This document shows, in pieces, positions 37,439 through 46,168 of a DNA stretch of 64,000 nucleotides; within the stretch, counting starts at the first letter, position 1; each line of letters starts with the position of its first letter. The stretch is from an uncultured Chitinophagaceae bacterium (GTDB taxonomy: Bacteria; Bacteroidota; Bacteroidia; Chitinophagales; Chitinophagaceae). The stretch covers positions 1 to 64,000 of the forward strand of contig CALGAP010000011.1 of assembly GCA_937958995.1 (NCBI GenBank). The letters run 5' to 3'. Both the position numbers and the translations under genes were made by a program. The notes beneath the pieces were generated by a model. It was not told the DNA's origin and ran no database searches. It saw only the letters and a program-made list of their open reading frames with translations.

Positions 37439-37446
37439 TATTTTTG
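37439..37446 (+). promoter_or_regulatory. Candidate -7 box (TATTTTTG) of the amidotransferase gene
   Basis: A TAnnTTTG match 9 nt before the ATG at 37456, giving an almost leaderless mRNA. It argues against the TTG at 37444, which lies inside the box. No clear -33 TTG is present. Confidence 0.4.
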
Positions 37447-37455
37447 CAGCTAATA

Positions 37456-38304
37456 ATGAACGAAAAAAAGACGATAAGACTAGCAATCCTTGACCTGTAT
37501 GAAGGTCACCCGAATGAAGGCATGCGCTGTATCCGCCAGCTGATCAAAGAATATGCAGCCCAAAACGGCCTGCATATCATTAAAGACGAATTTGATGTAA
37601 GGCAAAATAGCGCAATCCCCGATCTCTCGTACGACATTTATATCTCCACGGGCGGCCCGGGTTCTCCCCTCGACAGCATTCATACGCGCTGGGAGAACCT
37701 GTATTTCGACTGGCTTCGCCGGGTGGAAGAATACAACAACAATCCTGCGCAATATCCCAAAAAGCAGGTATTATTTATCTGTCACTCATTTCAACTGGCG
37801 TGCCGCTATTTCCGCATTGCGCGTGTGGCCAGGAGGCGGTCAACTGCCTTTGGCGTATTTCCCGTGCACAGGCTGGAAGGCGGCCGTGATGAACCCATAT
37901 TTGCCGGTCTGCAAGACCCCTTCTATGCCGTTGACAGCCGCGATTACCAGGTAATAGAGCCCGACCGCGAGCGTGTGCAGGAACTGGGCGCTACCATTCT
38001 GGCCATCGAAAAAGAACGTCCGCACGTACCGCTCGAGCGCGCCATCATGGCCATCCGCTTCAACGAGCACATGATTGGCACACAGTTTCACCCCGAAGCC
38101 GATGCCATCGGCATGTCTATGTACCTCCAGCGCGCCGACAAACGCGACACCGTCATCGAAAACCATGGCTATGAAAAATGGAAGTCGATGATAGAGCAGT
38201 TGAACGATCCCGACAAGATATTAAGCACTTACTCGCACGTAATCCCTAACTTTTTAAACCAGGCCGTGGAGGCGGGTTCCGGGTTCCGGGTGCAGGGAGT
38301 TTAG
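37456..38304 (+). CDS. Class I glutamine amidotransferase-like protein
   Basis: A 282-aa protein with the GATase1 fold: STGGPGSP (64-71), nucleophile elbow FICHSFQL with Cys109, and the dyad His212/Glu214 in GTQFHPEAD. It should hydrolyse glutamine or a gamma-glutamyl amide. No synthase domain is attached, so it acts alone or with a partner. The next gene encodes an ATP-grasp protein; with the GCS2 and ATP-grasp genes 8 kb upstream it completes an amidoligase set. The last nine residues (from Gly274) and the stop codon are encoded by an inserted intergenic repeat, so the original C-terminus has been replaced. Confidence 0.87.
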   Translation: MNEKKTIRLAILDLYEGHPNEGMRCIRQLIKEYAAQNGLHIIKDEFDVRQNSAIPDLSYDIYISTGGPGSPLDSIHTRWENLYFDWLRRVEEYNNNPAQYPKKQVLFICHSFQLACRYFRIARVARRRSTAFGVFPVHRLEGGRDEPIFAGLQDPFYAVDSRDYQVIEPDRERVQELGATILAIEKERPHVPLERAIMAIRFNEHMIGTQFHPEADAIGMSMYLQRADKRDTVIENHGYEKWKSMIEQLNDPDKILSTYSHVIPNFLNQAVEAGSGFRVQGV

Positions 38305-38386
38305 TTTCGGGTTCCGGGTTTGGAGTTTCGGTTTCTTAAATTCAGGCAGTGATGTTAAGGCACTGCAGCAACATGAAACCCGAAAC
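38272..38386. repeat. Copy B of the GTTTCGGGTTT intergenic repeat family
   Basis: The left arm has repeated GGGTTCCGGG units and GTTTCGGGTTCCGGGTTTGG. The right arm is AAACCCGAAAC (38376-38386). An inner GGCAGTG...CACTGC stem (from 38345) lies in the centre. The left arm overlaps the 3' end of the amidotransferase gene. Seven bases after the right end is TATCTTTC, a near -7 box for the next gene. Confidence 0.75.
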
Positions 38387-38419
38387 CTTTTAGTATCTTT
38401 CCTCCTAAACAATTTCCGC

Positions 38420-39613
38420 ATGGTTCCGGAACTCAGGCAAGCATTTAACCAGCAGTTTACGAAGGAGAAGTATGAAGCTTTTTTACAAGAACTGAACAGT
38501 AAACACCCTGGCGCTATTGAATTCAGGGTGGCGGAGACCGCAGTGTTTGCCGACAAAAATTTCAAACAAAAACTGGTGGATGCCTGCGAGAGCATCGTGG
38601 ATGTGATACTGGATCCGAGGTTCAAAGAGATTACCGCCAATTCTATGCCTGCCGATGAAAGAGTGCCTAATGAAAACGATCACCCGAACATGATCGCGTT
38701 CGATTTTGGCATCTGCATTGGTGAAGAAGGCGAGCCCGAACCGCAGCTGATCGAGATGCAGGGCTTTCCTACCCTGTTTGGCTTCCAGGTGTTTTACCCT
38801 GAAATTTTCAGAAAACATTTTTCCATACCTCGCAACTATACGCAGTACCTTGGCAATTATAACCGGGAGACATATCTGCGCGATCTGAAAGAAGTGATTG
38901 TAGGCGACACACCTGTTGAAAATGTGATCCTGCTTGAAATAAAACCGCACGAACAAAAGACAAGAATCGATTTTTACTGCACACAGGATTACCTCGGCGT
39001 TCAACCGGTTTGCATTACCGAGCTGATACAGGAAGGGAGAAAATTGTTTTATATGCGAGAAGGTAAAAAGACCGAGGTAAAACGCATATACAACCGGGTT
39101 ATATTTGACGACCTGAAAGCACAGCGCGATACACTGGGTAATTTTGTGGACATAACGCAGGAGCTCGACGTGCAATGGATTCCGCATCCCAACTGGTTTT
39201 ACCGTGTCAGTAAGTTTACGATTCCATTCATTCGCCATCCTTATGTGCCGCCCACTTTCTTCCTGGGTGAAATAAAACAGGTGCCTGCCGACCTGGAGAA
39301 TTATGTTTTAAAGCCACTCTTCTCCTTTGCCGGGCAAGGCGTGCTGATAGATGTGACGCGGGAAGACCTGGAGAAAATCAAAGACCCCGACAACTGGATA
39401 TTACAACGTAAGGTGCCTTACGCCGACATCATAAAAACACCCGATATACCTGCTAAGGCAGAGATTCGCATAATGTATTTGTGGAAAGATGGCTGGGAGC
39501 GTCCGAAGCCTGCCATTAACCTGGCAAGACTAAGTAAGGGAAAAATGATTGGTGTACGCTATAATAAGGATAAGGAGTGGGTAGGCGGAAGTGTGTGCTT
39601 TTTTGAACAGTAA
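38420..39613 (+). CDS. Divergent ATP-grasp family protein
   Basis: A 397-aa soluble protein. An alpha/beta N-terminal region carries a conserved-looking IEMQGFPTLFGFQ segment (111-123). The C-terminal half shows an ATP-grasp pattern: Lys298 (YVLKPLFSF), the small loop FAGQG (303-307), hinge WILQRKV (326-332), then Arg350 and Asn367/Arg370 (INLARLSKG). It resembles the circularised ATP-grasp group related to glutathionylspermidine synthase. Placed right after the amidotransferase, it is probably another peptide or amide ligase. Substrate and exact family name are not certain. Confidence 0.72.
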   Translation: MVPELRQAFNQQFTKEKYEAFLQELNSKHPGAIEFRVAETAVFADKNFKQKLVDACESIVDVILDPRFKEITANSMPADERVPNENDHPNMIAFDFGICIGEEGEPEPQLIEMQGFPTLFGFQVFYPEIFRKHFSIPRNYTQYLGNYNRETYLRDLKEVIVGDTPVENVILLEIKPHEQKTRIDFYCTQDYLGVQPVCITELIQEGRKLFYMREGKKTEVKRIYNRVIFDDLKAQRDTLGNFVDITQELDVQWIPHPNWFYRVSKFTIPFIRHPYVPPTFFLGEIKQVPADLENYVLKPLFSFAGQGVLIDVTREDLEKIKDPDNWILQRKVPYADIIKTPDIPAKAEIRIMYLWKDGWERPKPAINLARLSKGKMIGVRYNKDKEWVGGSVCFFEQ

Positions 39614-39644
39614 GGATTTTCTTTTTAACCATAAAACAATCGTT

Positions 39645-39797
39645 ATGTCCAGAAAATCAGTTCTTACTATCGGTGCCTTTTTGTTGTTGGTCCTGGGCAT
39701 TTACATGATCTATTTTGGCACCACCAAAAACATGATACCGCCCACGGTTACCGGCGCGGGATTCATTATTATTGCCGCCGTATTCTGGAAACTGTAA
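39645..39797 (+). CDS. 50-aa two-helix membrane protein
   Basis: From the ATG at 39645 (MSRKSVLTIG) the protein has two hydrophobic helices (about 5-24 and 31-49) joined by TTKNMIPPT. The longer frame from 39591 overlaps the preceding gene and adds no plausible sequence. No family is recognised. It lies 31 bp after the ATP-grasp gene and 25 bp before the cupin gene, so it is probably co-transcribed. Confidence 0.6.
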   Translation: MSRKSVLTIGAFLLLVLGIYMIYFGTTKNMIPPTVTGAGFIIIAAVFWKL

Positions 39798-39822
39798 TCA
39801 CCTGGTAAAACCTCCTACCTGC

Positions 39823-40143
39823 ATGCAACATATCAGTCAATATAAGGGCAAAGTCCTGGCTCCCGGATTGTTCGCCCGCTTTGTGCACGGCGACACAATG
39901 ACGCTATCTTTTGTCGATATCAAACAAGGATCGGTATTGCCCGAGCACCAACATCCGCACGAACAGATCACCTACATCATGGAAGGCGAACTGGAAATGA
40001 TGATTGGCGGCGAAAAAATGCTGCTCACCCCTGGCATGGTGCATGTAATTCCCGGCAACACGCCACACAGCGCTATTGCGCTAACTGATGTAAAAGTGCT
40101 GGATGCATTTCACCCGGTACGCGAAGACTATATTGTGAAATAG
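39823..40143 (+). CDS. Cupin domain protein
   Basis: A 106-aa single-cupin protein. Cupin motif 1 is HQHPHEQITYIMEGE with metal-binding His and Glu; motif 2 is PGNTPHSAIAL with a further His. Small cupins act as metal-dependent isomerases, dioxygenases or binding proteins, and the role here is not set. The ATG at 39823 (MQHISQYKG) gives the usual length. Last gene of the forward-strand run; convergent with the metal-efflux operon 5 bp away. Confidence 0.85.
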   Translation: MQHISQYKGKVLAPGLFARFVHGDTMTLSFVDIKQGSVLPEHQHPHEQITYIMEGELEMMIGGEKMLLTPGMVHVIPGNTPHSAIALTDVKVLDAFHPVREDYIVK

Positions 40144-40148
40144 TCCTG

Positions 40149-41285
40149 TTAATCTTCTGCCGAAGAGTGCTTCATACTGCCCAAAACAGCATAAGCGCTT
40201 TTTACCACCACATTCCGATCCAGCAGATCCATACTCTTGCAATTCACTTCGATGTATCCATTTTCGCGAATGCCTGTCTCCACTTCTACCAGTTCATAAG
40301 TACGTGGCGCAGATTCGAGCAAGATATATTGTTTGCCTTCATAACGCACCACCGCCTCTTCGGGCACGGCCAATACTTCTGACTTGTCGATACGAATGGT
40401 TGCACTCAAAAACATGCCGGGTAATAGGGTCTTGGGCATAGTTTCGAAATGACAATGCGCTATACCGCTGCGGTTGTCATCTACGTTGCGTGTTACAAGA
40501 ATAACCTCACACTCATACTGCCTGGTCGGATCGTCCACAAACGACACGGCAACGTGCTGTCCCACCTTCACCTTTGGCATATCTTTTTCAAAAATGGTGA
40601 GTGCGGCGTGCATATCGTTGGGATTGATCAGTTCAAACAGCACTTCGGTGGGGCTTACAAACTTTCCGATGTTTACATTCACTTTCGACACAAATCCATC
40701 GATGGGAGAATACACCGGCACGCTGCGCGAAATTTTATTTTCCTGCAGGTTATCGGGGTTTATTGAAATCAACCGCAGTTTTTCAGCAAAGCCCTTTACC
40801 AAAACCTTTTGGGCAGCATAATCGGCTGCCACCTGCTGGTATACTTTGTCGGCGCTCACTTTATGCTGGTTCAGTTCCTGTTGGCGATCGTGCTCCTGGC
40901 GCAGGTACTCCAGTCGCGCCAGGGCCATCAGGTAATCCTGCTGCAATTGCACCAGCCCCTGGTCTTCGATCATGGCAATAACCTCGCCCTTTCTTACGTG
41001 CATGCCGGGCAGCAGATGAGTTGTTTTCAGATAACCACCCAGCGGAAAGCTCACCGACACTATATTCTGCGGTGGCACATCCACCACACCATTAACATTC
41101 AATACAGAGTTGAGCACCTGCTTTTTTACAGGCGCTGTAGCAATGCCTGCCTGGCTTACCTGGGCTTCGGTCAGCGTGATGGAGTTGGTAGAAATCACTG
41201 CCTCTTCTTTTGCTTCCTCCGTTGTCGGCAACTGGCACGCGGCCAGCAGAGCGAAACAGGAAAGCTGAAATATGATCTTGTTCAT
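40149..41285 (-). CDS. RND efflux periplasmic adaptor (CusB/CzcB-like) lipoprotein
   Basis: A 378-aa membrane-fusion protein with a lipoprotein signal (LLAAC, Cys17). The barrel-sandwich half-motifs flank a coiled-coil hairpin (about 115-175: LQQDYLMALARLEYL, RQQELNQHKVSADKV). A beta-barrel (HAALTIFEKDMPKVKVGQ) and a membrane-proximal domain follow. It joins the inner-membrane pump to the outer-membrane channel. The gene starts 5 bp after the stop of the CusA/CzcA-TolC fusion, so both components come from one operon. Confidence 0.92.
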   Translation of the reverse strand: MNKIIFQLSCFALLAACQLPTTEEAKEEAVISTNSITLTEAQVSQAGIATAPVKKQVLNSVLNVNGVVDVPPQNIVSVSFPLGGYLKTTHLLPGMHVRKGEVIAMIEDQGLVQLQQDYLMALARLEYLRQEHDRQQELNQHKVSADKVYQQVAADYAAQKVLVKGFAEKLRLISINPDNLQENKISRSVPVYSPIDGFVSKVNVNIGKFVSPTEVLFELINPNDMHAALTIFEKDMPKVKVGQHVAVSFVDDPTRQYECEVILVTRNVDDNRSGIAHCHFETMPKTLLPGMFLSATIRIDKSEVLAVPEEAVVRYEGKQYILLESAPRTYELVEVETGIRENGYIEVNCKSMDLLDRNVVVKSAYAVLGSMKHSSAED

Positions 41286-41290
41286 AAGAA

Positions 41291-44200
41291 CTATTTTCCG
41301 GTTAAATATTCTAGTTCGATAATTGTCTCATTGAGTTGGCGCAATGTCTGCAGGTACCCCAATTCTATATCCACCGCGTTACGCATCAGCATCGTCCATT
41401 CCACATAATTGATGGAGCCTTTTTCAAACGCCAGCCGGGCATTGCGCGTCATCATAGCTGCCTGCGGCAGACCGCTTTGCTCATAGTAATCCAGTTGCTG
41501 CGCGTATTTTTTATACTGCTCTGCCAGCTGCTGCCACTGGTTGCTCAGCATACCTTTCGTTACATTTACCTGCATCTGCGCTACCTGCTCCTGTACCTGC
41601 GCCGCACGAATGCGCGCCTTGCTCGTTTTGTTGAAAATGGGCAATCCAAGTGTAAGCTGGTAAACACCAAAGCGATCGCCGGCATCATAAAACTGCTGCG
41701 TAATGCCATCCTTGCTTTGATAACCGCGAATGGACATGTTACTATATCCAAGCGTGATTTCAGGGCTCAGACGCGAACGCTCCACATTTACCTGTGCGGC
41801 GGATAAGCGAGCCATTTCTTCCTGCCACAGCACGGCTGAATGATTGTTGATAGAACTTGTATCTGCATAAGGCGGCTCAATTTTCACTTCATCATAGGCG
41901 GGCAAGATGCTGTCTGTAGTATTCAGCAGCCATTGCGCCTGCTGTTGCCAGCGCCTGATGTCACTCAATACTTCCTGCTGCTGTAATTTCAGTTGCAGCA
42001 CCTGCGCTTCGGCGGCCGATTTTTCCAACACATTCGACTCACCCGTTTTTAACCGCAAGGCGGCGGCCTCTAAAAACTGGCTGTAAGTGGAATCGAGACG
42101 CAACAAAAGTTTTTGTCGCTCCAGCAGGTCAACCAGGTTATAATAAACAATCTTTACCTGTTTGCGCAGTTCGTGCTCTTTAAGGTTTACCTGCGCTACT
42201 GCTGCTTTCTCACCTGCTCGGTAATAATCTCGTTGGCGTCGGTACACCACTGGCAGATTAAACGATTGGCTGATGAAAAAGCGCGTATCGTCGAACACGC
42301 TGTTGATCTTTCCATACTCTGCACCCAACTGCGTATGGGGCAGATCGGCGGTGGCGCTTTGTAATTGCTGCCAATACGCAGTGCCTTTTCGTTCGGCCTG
42401 CAGCGAAAGGTTTTGAGCGGAGGCCTGCTGCAGCATTTGCTCCAGCGTCATGCTGCGCGTCTGGGCCGTGGCAGGAATGGAGATAACGATACCCACAACC
42501 AGCGCGGCGGCAAGATTTACTTTCTTTCTAGGACGCCTCGGTTTATGTATCCACACGTATAATACAGGCAATACAATCAGCGTGAGCAAGGTGGCCGATA
42601 TCAAACCACCGATCACCACAGTGGCCAGCGGTCTTTGCACTTCGGCGCCCGCATTGGTGCTGATAGCCATGGGTAAAAAGCCGAGTGAAGCCACGGAGGC
42701 TGTCATCAGCACGGGTCTCAGTCGTACACTGGTTCCTTCCATAACAATTTGTTTAACGTCAGACATACCCTGCCGGTGCAAACGGTTAAATTCTGTAATC
42801 AGCACAATGCCATTCAACACCGACACGCCAAACAGAGCTATAAAGCCGATGCCGGCTGATATACTAAAAGGCATATCGCGGATCCACAAAAACAAAATGC
42901 CGCCGATGGCAGAGAGTGGTATGGCAGAAAAGATCAGTAAAACATTTTTCAGTGAGCGAAAGGCAAACCATAGCATCACAAATATGAGAAGCAGTGCCAC
43001 AGGTACGGCAATGGCCAACCGATTGCTGGCTTCGGCCAGGTGCTCAAACTGACCGCCATACTTGATATAATATCCCGCAGGCAGTTTCAACTGCGCGTTC
43101 ACCTTAGCATCCAGTTCTTCCACTACGCTTTCCACGTCGCGGTCACGCACGTTGAAACCCACAATGATGCGGCGCGCCGCATTCTCGCGCTGTATCTGTG
43201 CCGGGCCGTCTTTTATTTCAATGCTGGCCACCTGCGAGAGTGGCACTTGTGCACCTCCGGGCACGGGAATCAATAAATTTTCCAGGGCAGAAATATCGGT
43301 ACGCAGTTCTTCTTTCAGCCGCACCACCACGTCGTAGCGACGTTCTTTTTCATAAATAATACCGGCGCTTTGCCCCGCGAAGGCAGCCTGTATCACTTCG
43401 TTTACATCCTCGATATTGAGGCGGTAATGCGCCATCACCTGCCGATTGTATTTTACCACTATCTGCGGCATACCGGTGACGGTTTCGATAAATAGATCGG
43501 TGGCGCCTTCAACGCTGTTTACCAGTCTGCCCAGTTTTGCGGCATAACTGGCAAGCGAATCGAGGTCATCGCCAAAAATTTTGCATACCACATCCTGCCG
43601 CGCACCCGATATCAGCTCGTTGAAACGCATCTGGATGGGGTACTGAAAACCGGTGCTCAGACCAGGAATCTGTTGCAGCACAGCACTCATCTTCGTAGCC
43701 AGCTCATCGGAAGTCTTCGCCGATGTCCATTCGTCCTTCGGCTTCAGCGTGATCATAATATCCGTCATCTCAATCGGCATAGGGTCGGTAGGTATTTCGC
43801 TGGAGCCGATACGTGTCACGATCTTTTCTACTTCGGGAAAATTCTTTTGCAATAAGGCGGCTGCCTGCTGCGATACTTTGATTGTTTCAGAAAGTGAATT
43901 GCCAGTCATCAGCCGTCCGTCAACCGCAAAATCGCCTTCTTCCAGTTCTGGAATGAACTCACCTCCCAACCTTCCCAACAATATGACTGCGCCAATAAAA
44001 ACAACCAACGCTGCTGCCACAATTATCCCCGGCATATTCACCAGCTTTGCCAGCACCGGGCGATACCTGCGCTGCAGCCACTCTAAAATGCGGTCGGAAA
44101 TATTGGTCTTATGCTTGAGTTTACGCGACAATACCAGGGAACTGATGGCCGGCACATAAGTGAGCGATAACAAAAATGCTCCCATCAACGCAAAGGCCAC

Positions 44201-45649
44201 GGTCTGCGCCATGGGCCTGAACATCTTGCCTTCAATACCGGTAAGGCTGAGAATAGGTAAATAAACAATGAGGATGATGATTTGCCCGAACACGGCCGCG
44301 CTCATCATTTTACCCGAAGCCGTAGCCACTTCTTCATTTAACTGCTGGCGTGTGATCATCTGCACTCCTGCATATTTTATGCCATGCAGAAGCTGGAACA
44401 TCACGGCTTCAACAATGATCACCGCGCCGTCGACAATCAACCCAAAATCGAGCGCGCCGAGACTCATCAGGTTGCCCGACACGTCGAAAAGATTCATCAT
44501 AATCACGGCAAACAACAGCGACAGCGGTATGATGGAAGCCACAATGAGTCCCGATCGCAGGTGACCCAGGAATAATACCAGTACCAAAATCACGATCAGT
44601 GCGCCTTCAATGAGGTTGGTCGCCACCGTTTTGATAGCATTGGTCACCACCTTGGTGCGGTCGTAAAAAGTTTCGACCACCACACCTTCAGGAAGCGTCT
44701 TCACGATTTGCTCCATCTTTTTCTTCAGGTCGCGAATCACAGCATTGGCATTTGCACCTTTCAGCATCAGCACCACTGCTCCTGCTACCTCACCCTGGTC
44801 TTTATAGGTAAGCGCACCATACCGAATGGCATGGCCTATGCGCACTTCGGCCACATCTTTTACAAACACCGGGATGCCCTGGTCCGTATGACGCACGAAA
44901 ATCTGGTTCAGCTCGTCCAGGCTCTGCACCAAACCCTCGGTGCGAATGAACATTGCGCCCGCGCCTTTTTCAATGTAAGCGCCGCCAGAGTTGCCGTTGT
45001 TTTTCTCGAGGGCATTGAACAGGTCCCGGATAGTAACGCCGAGACTCTTTAGTTTCTCAGGAATTACAGCAATCTCATATTGCTTAAGATGACCGCCAAA
45101 ACTGCTGATATCGGCCACACCGGGTGTGCCTAGCAACTGGCGGCGGATAATCCAGTCCTGGATGGAGCGGAGTTCGGTGAGATTATATTTTTCTTCATAA
45201 CCTTTTTTGGCGCGCACGATGTATTGAAACACTTCGCCCAGGCCCGTGGTCATCGGTGCCAGCACGGGCCTGCCGGCAGAGGAGGGAATATCATCCCTTA
45301 CCTCGTTGATACGCTCGGCTACCTGTTGTCGCGCCCAGTAAATATCTGTTTCGTCGGTAAAGACTATCGTTACGACCGACAAACCAAAACGCGAAATAGA
45401 ACGCATTTCGGTGATGCCGGGAATATTAGCTGTGGCCTGCTCCACCGGGAAGGTAACCAACCGCTCCACTTCGGGAGCCGCCAGCGTAGGCGAAGTGGTG
45501 ATCACCTGCACCTGGTTGCTGGTAATATCGGGCAACGCATCTATAGGCAAACGGGTTAATGAATAAATGCCCGCGCCTATCAGCGCTAAAACGAACAGGC
45601 CAATGATCAGCTTATTCCTTATGGAAAAGCGGATAATCGCATGTAGCAT
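41291..45649 (-). CDS. CusA/CzcA heavy-metal RND pump fused to a TolC-like outer-membrane factor
   Basis: About 1452 aa. Residues 1 to about 1045 are a complete heavy-metal RND pump: SIRNKLIIGLFVLAL, LPIDALPDITSNQVQV, GLIVDGAVIIVEA in the central helix bundle, and the usual 12 helices with two periplasmic loops. After a basic cytoplasmic stretch (HKPRRPRKK) comes a signal-peptide-like helix ending PATAQ. The rest (about 1070-1452) is a TolC/CusC-type coiled-coil domain (MTLEQMLQQASAQNLSLQAE). One gene thus supplies pump and channel; proteolytic separation at PATAQ is plausible. Exports copper, silver or another divalent metal. Start set at the second Met (MLHAIIRF). Confidence 0.9.
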   Translation of the reverse strand: MLHAIIRFSIRNKLIIGLFVLALIGAGIYSLTRLPIDALPDITSNQVQVITTSPTLAAPEVERLVTFPVEQATANIPGITEMRSISRFGLSVVTIVFTDETDIYWARQQVAERINEVRDDIPSSAGRPVLAPMTTGLGEVFQYIVRAKKGYEEKYNLTELRSIQDWIIRRQLLGTPGVADISSFGGHLKQYEIAVIPEKLKSLGVTIRDLFNALEKNNGNSGGAYIEKGAGAMFIRTEGLVQSLDELNQIFVRHTDQGIPVFVKDVAEVRIGHAIRYGALTYKDQGEVAGAVVLMLKGANANAVIRDLKKKMEQIVKTLPEGVVVETFYDRTKVVTNAIKTVATNLIEGALIVILVLVLFLGHLRSGLIVASIIPLSLLFAVIMMNLFDVSGNLMSLGALDFGLIVDGAVIIVEAVMFQLLHGIKYAGVQMITRQQLNEEVATASGKMMSAAVFGQIIILIVYLPILSLTGIEGKMFRPMAQTVAFALMGAFLLSLTYVPAISSLVLSRKLKHKTNISDRILEWLQRRYRPVLAKLVNMPGIIVAAALVVFIGAVILLGRLGGEFIPELEEGDFAVDGRLMTGNSLSETIKVSQQAAALLQKNFPEVEKIVTRIGSSEIPTDPMPIEMTDIMITLKPKDEWTSAKTSDELATKMSAVLQQIPGLSTGFQYPIQMRFNELISGARQDVVCKIFGDDLDSLASYAAKLGRLVNSVEGATDLFIETVTGMPQIVVKYNRQVMAHYRLNIEDVNEVIQAAFAGQSAGIIYEKERRYDVVVRLKEELRTDISALENLLIPVPGGAQVPLSQVASIEIKDGPAQIQRENAARRIIVGFNVRDRDVESVVEELDAKVNAQLKLPAGYYIKYGGQFEHLAEASNRLAIAVPVALLLIFVMLWFAFRSLKNVLLIFSAIPLSAIGGILFLWIRDMPFSISAGIGFIALFGVSVLNGIVLITEFNRLHRQGMSDVKQIVMEGTSVRLRPVLMTASVASLGFLPMAISTNAGAEVQRPLATVVIGGLISATLLTLIVLPVLYVWIHKPRRPRKKVNLAAALVVGIVISIPATAQTRSMTLEQMLQQASAQNLSLQAERKGTAYWQQLQSATADLPHTQLGAEYGKINSVFDDTRFFISQSFNLPVVYRRQRDYYRAGEKAAVAQVNLKEHELRKQVKIVYYNLVDLLERQKLLLRLDSTYSQFLEAAALRLKTGESNVLEKSAAEAQVLQLKLQQQEVLSDIRRWQQQAQWLLNTTDSILPAYDEVKIEPPYADTSSINNHSAVLWQEEMARLSAAQVNVERSRLSPEITLGYSNMSIRGYQSKDGITQQFYDAGDRFGVYQLTLGLPIFNKTSKARIRAAQVQEQVAQMQVNVTKGMLSNQWQQLAEQYKKYAQQLDYYEQSGLPQAAMMTRNARLAFEKGSINYVEWTMLMRNAVDIELGYLQTLRQLNETIIELEYLTGK

Positions 45650-45726
45650 ACACAAATTTTAGGGGCCTTGTTTTTTCAAACAGGGCAATGGGAACTAATT
45701 TCTCGACAGGTCAAAATGGTGGTAAA

Positions 45727-46113
45727 CTATGCCGCGCGGGGAGGTTGAAAAATGTCGGCAACAGCAATGAGGGAATGATCTTCCTCGTCGTAAAGGATAT
45801 ATTCGTTGTGCAGTTCTTCTATGTTGTAGGCAATGACAATACTGGTGGAAGGACACTCGCAACTGGTGGTGGCTGTCATCACGCAGCAATCGGTCTGACG
45901 AAAAGGCAATTCCCTGTCCTGGTCATAGTCATCGTCCATATCGAATGCGGTGAGATAATGTTGTTTCAGGAAGCCTGTCAGCGTCATCGAAGGATCTTTA
46001 GCGCGATGCACCGAGTAGTGCTGCAGCATAAAAGGTATGCGCAGGAATTGGTGAAATTCCATGAAGGTGATCAAGTGGATACCCAACAGCAGGAAGGTGA
46101 GCAACCTTTTCAT
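45727..46113 (-). CDS. Small Cys/Asp-rich secreted protein of the metal operon
   Basis: A 128-aa protein with a hydrophobic N-terminus (about 3-18). Possible metal ligands are dense: His12, His21, His32, His36, a MDDDYDQD cluster (59-66), Cys76, Cys77, Cys85, Cys87 and several acidic residues near the C-terminus. Similar small proteins sit beside CusA/CzcA genes in other Bacteroidota and have no known function. It lies 55 bp after the receptor gene and 77 bp before the pump gene. A role as periplasmic metal buffer or chaperone is inference. Confidence 0.65.
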   Translation of the reverse strand: MKRLLTFLLLGIHLITFMEFHQFLRIPFMLQHYSVHRAKDPSMTLTGFLKQHYLTAFDMDDDYDQDRELPFRQTDCCVMTATTSCECPSTSIVIAYNIEELHNEYILYDEEDHSLIAVADIFQPPRAA

Positions 46114-46168
46114 GCGGCTGCAAGGTACGAAAACTTGGGATTGGGCACCACCTGATTTTCGTTAGCCT

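Noticed and set aside
38483..39238. A 251-codon reverse-strand frame
   Set aside because: Shadow of the ATP-grasp gene; no promoter and no recognisable motif.
43653..44159. Ser/Ile-rich forward frame within the RND pump gene
   Set aside because: Antisense of the transmembrane region; Ser-rich composition arises from complementing hydrophobic codons.
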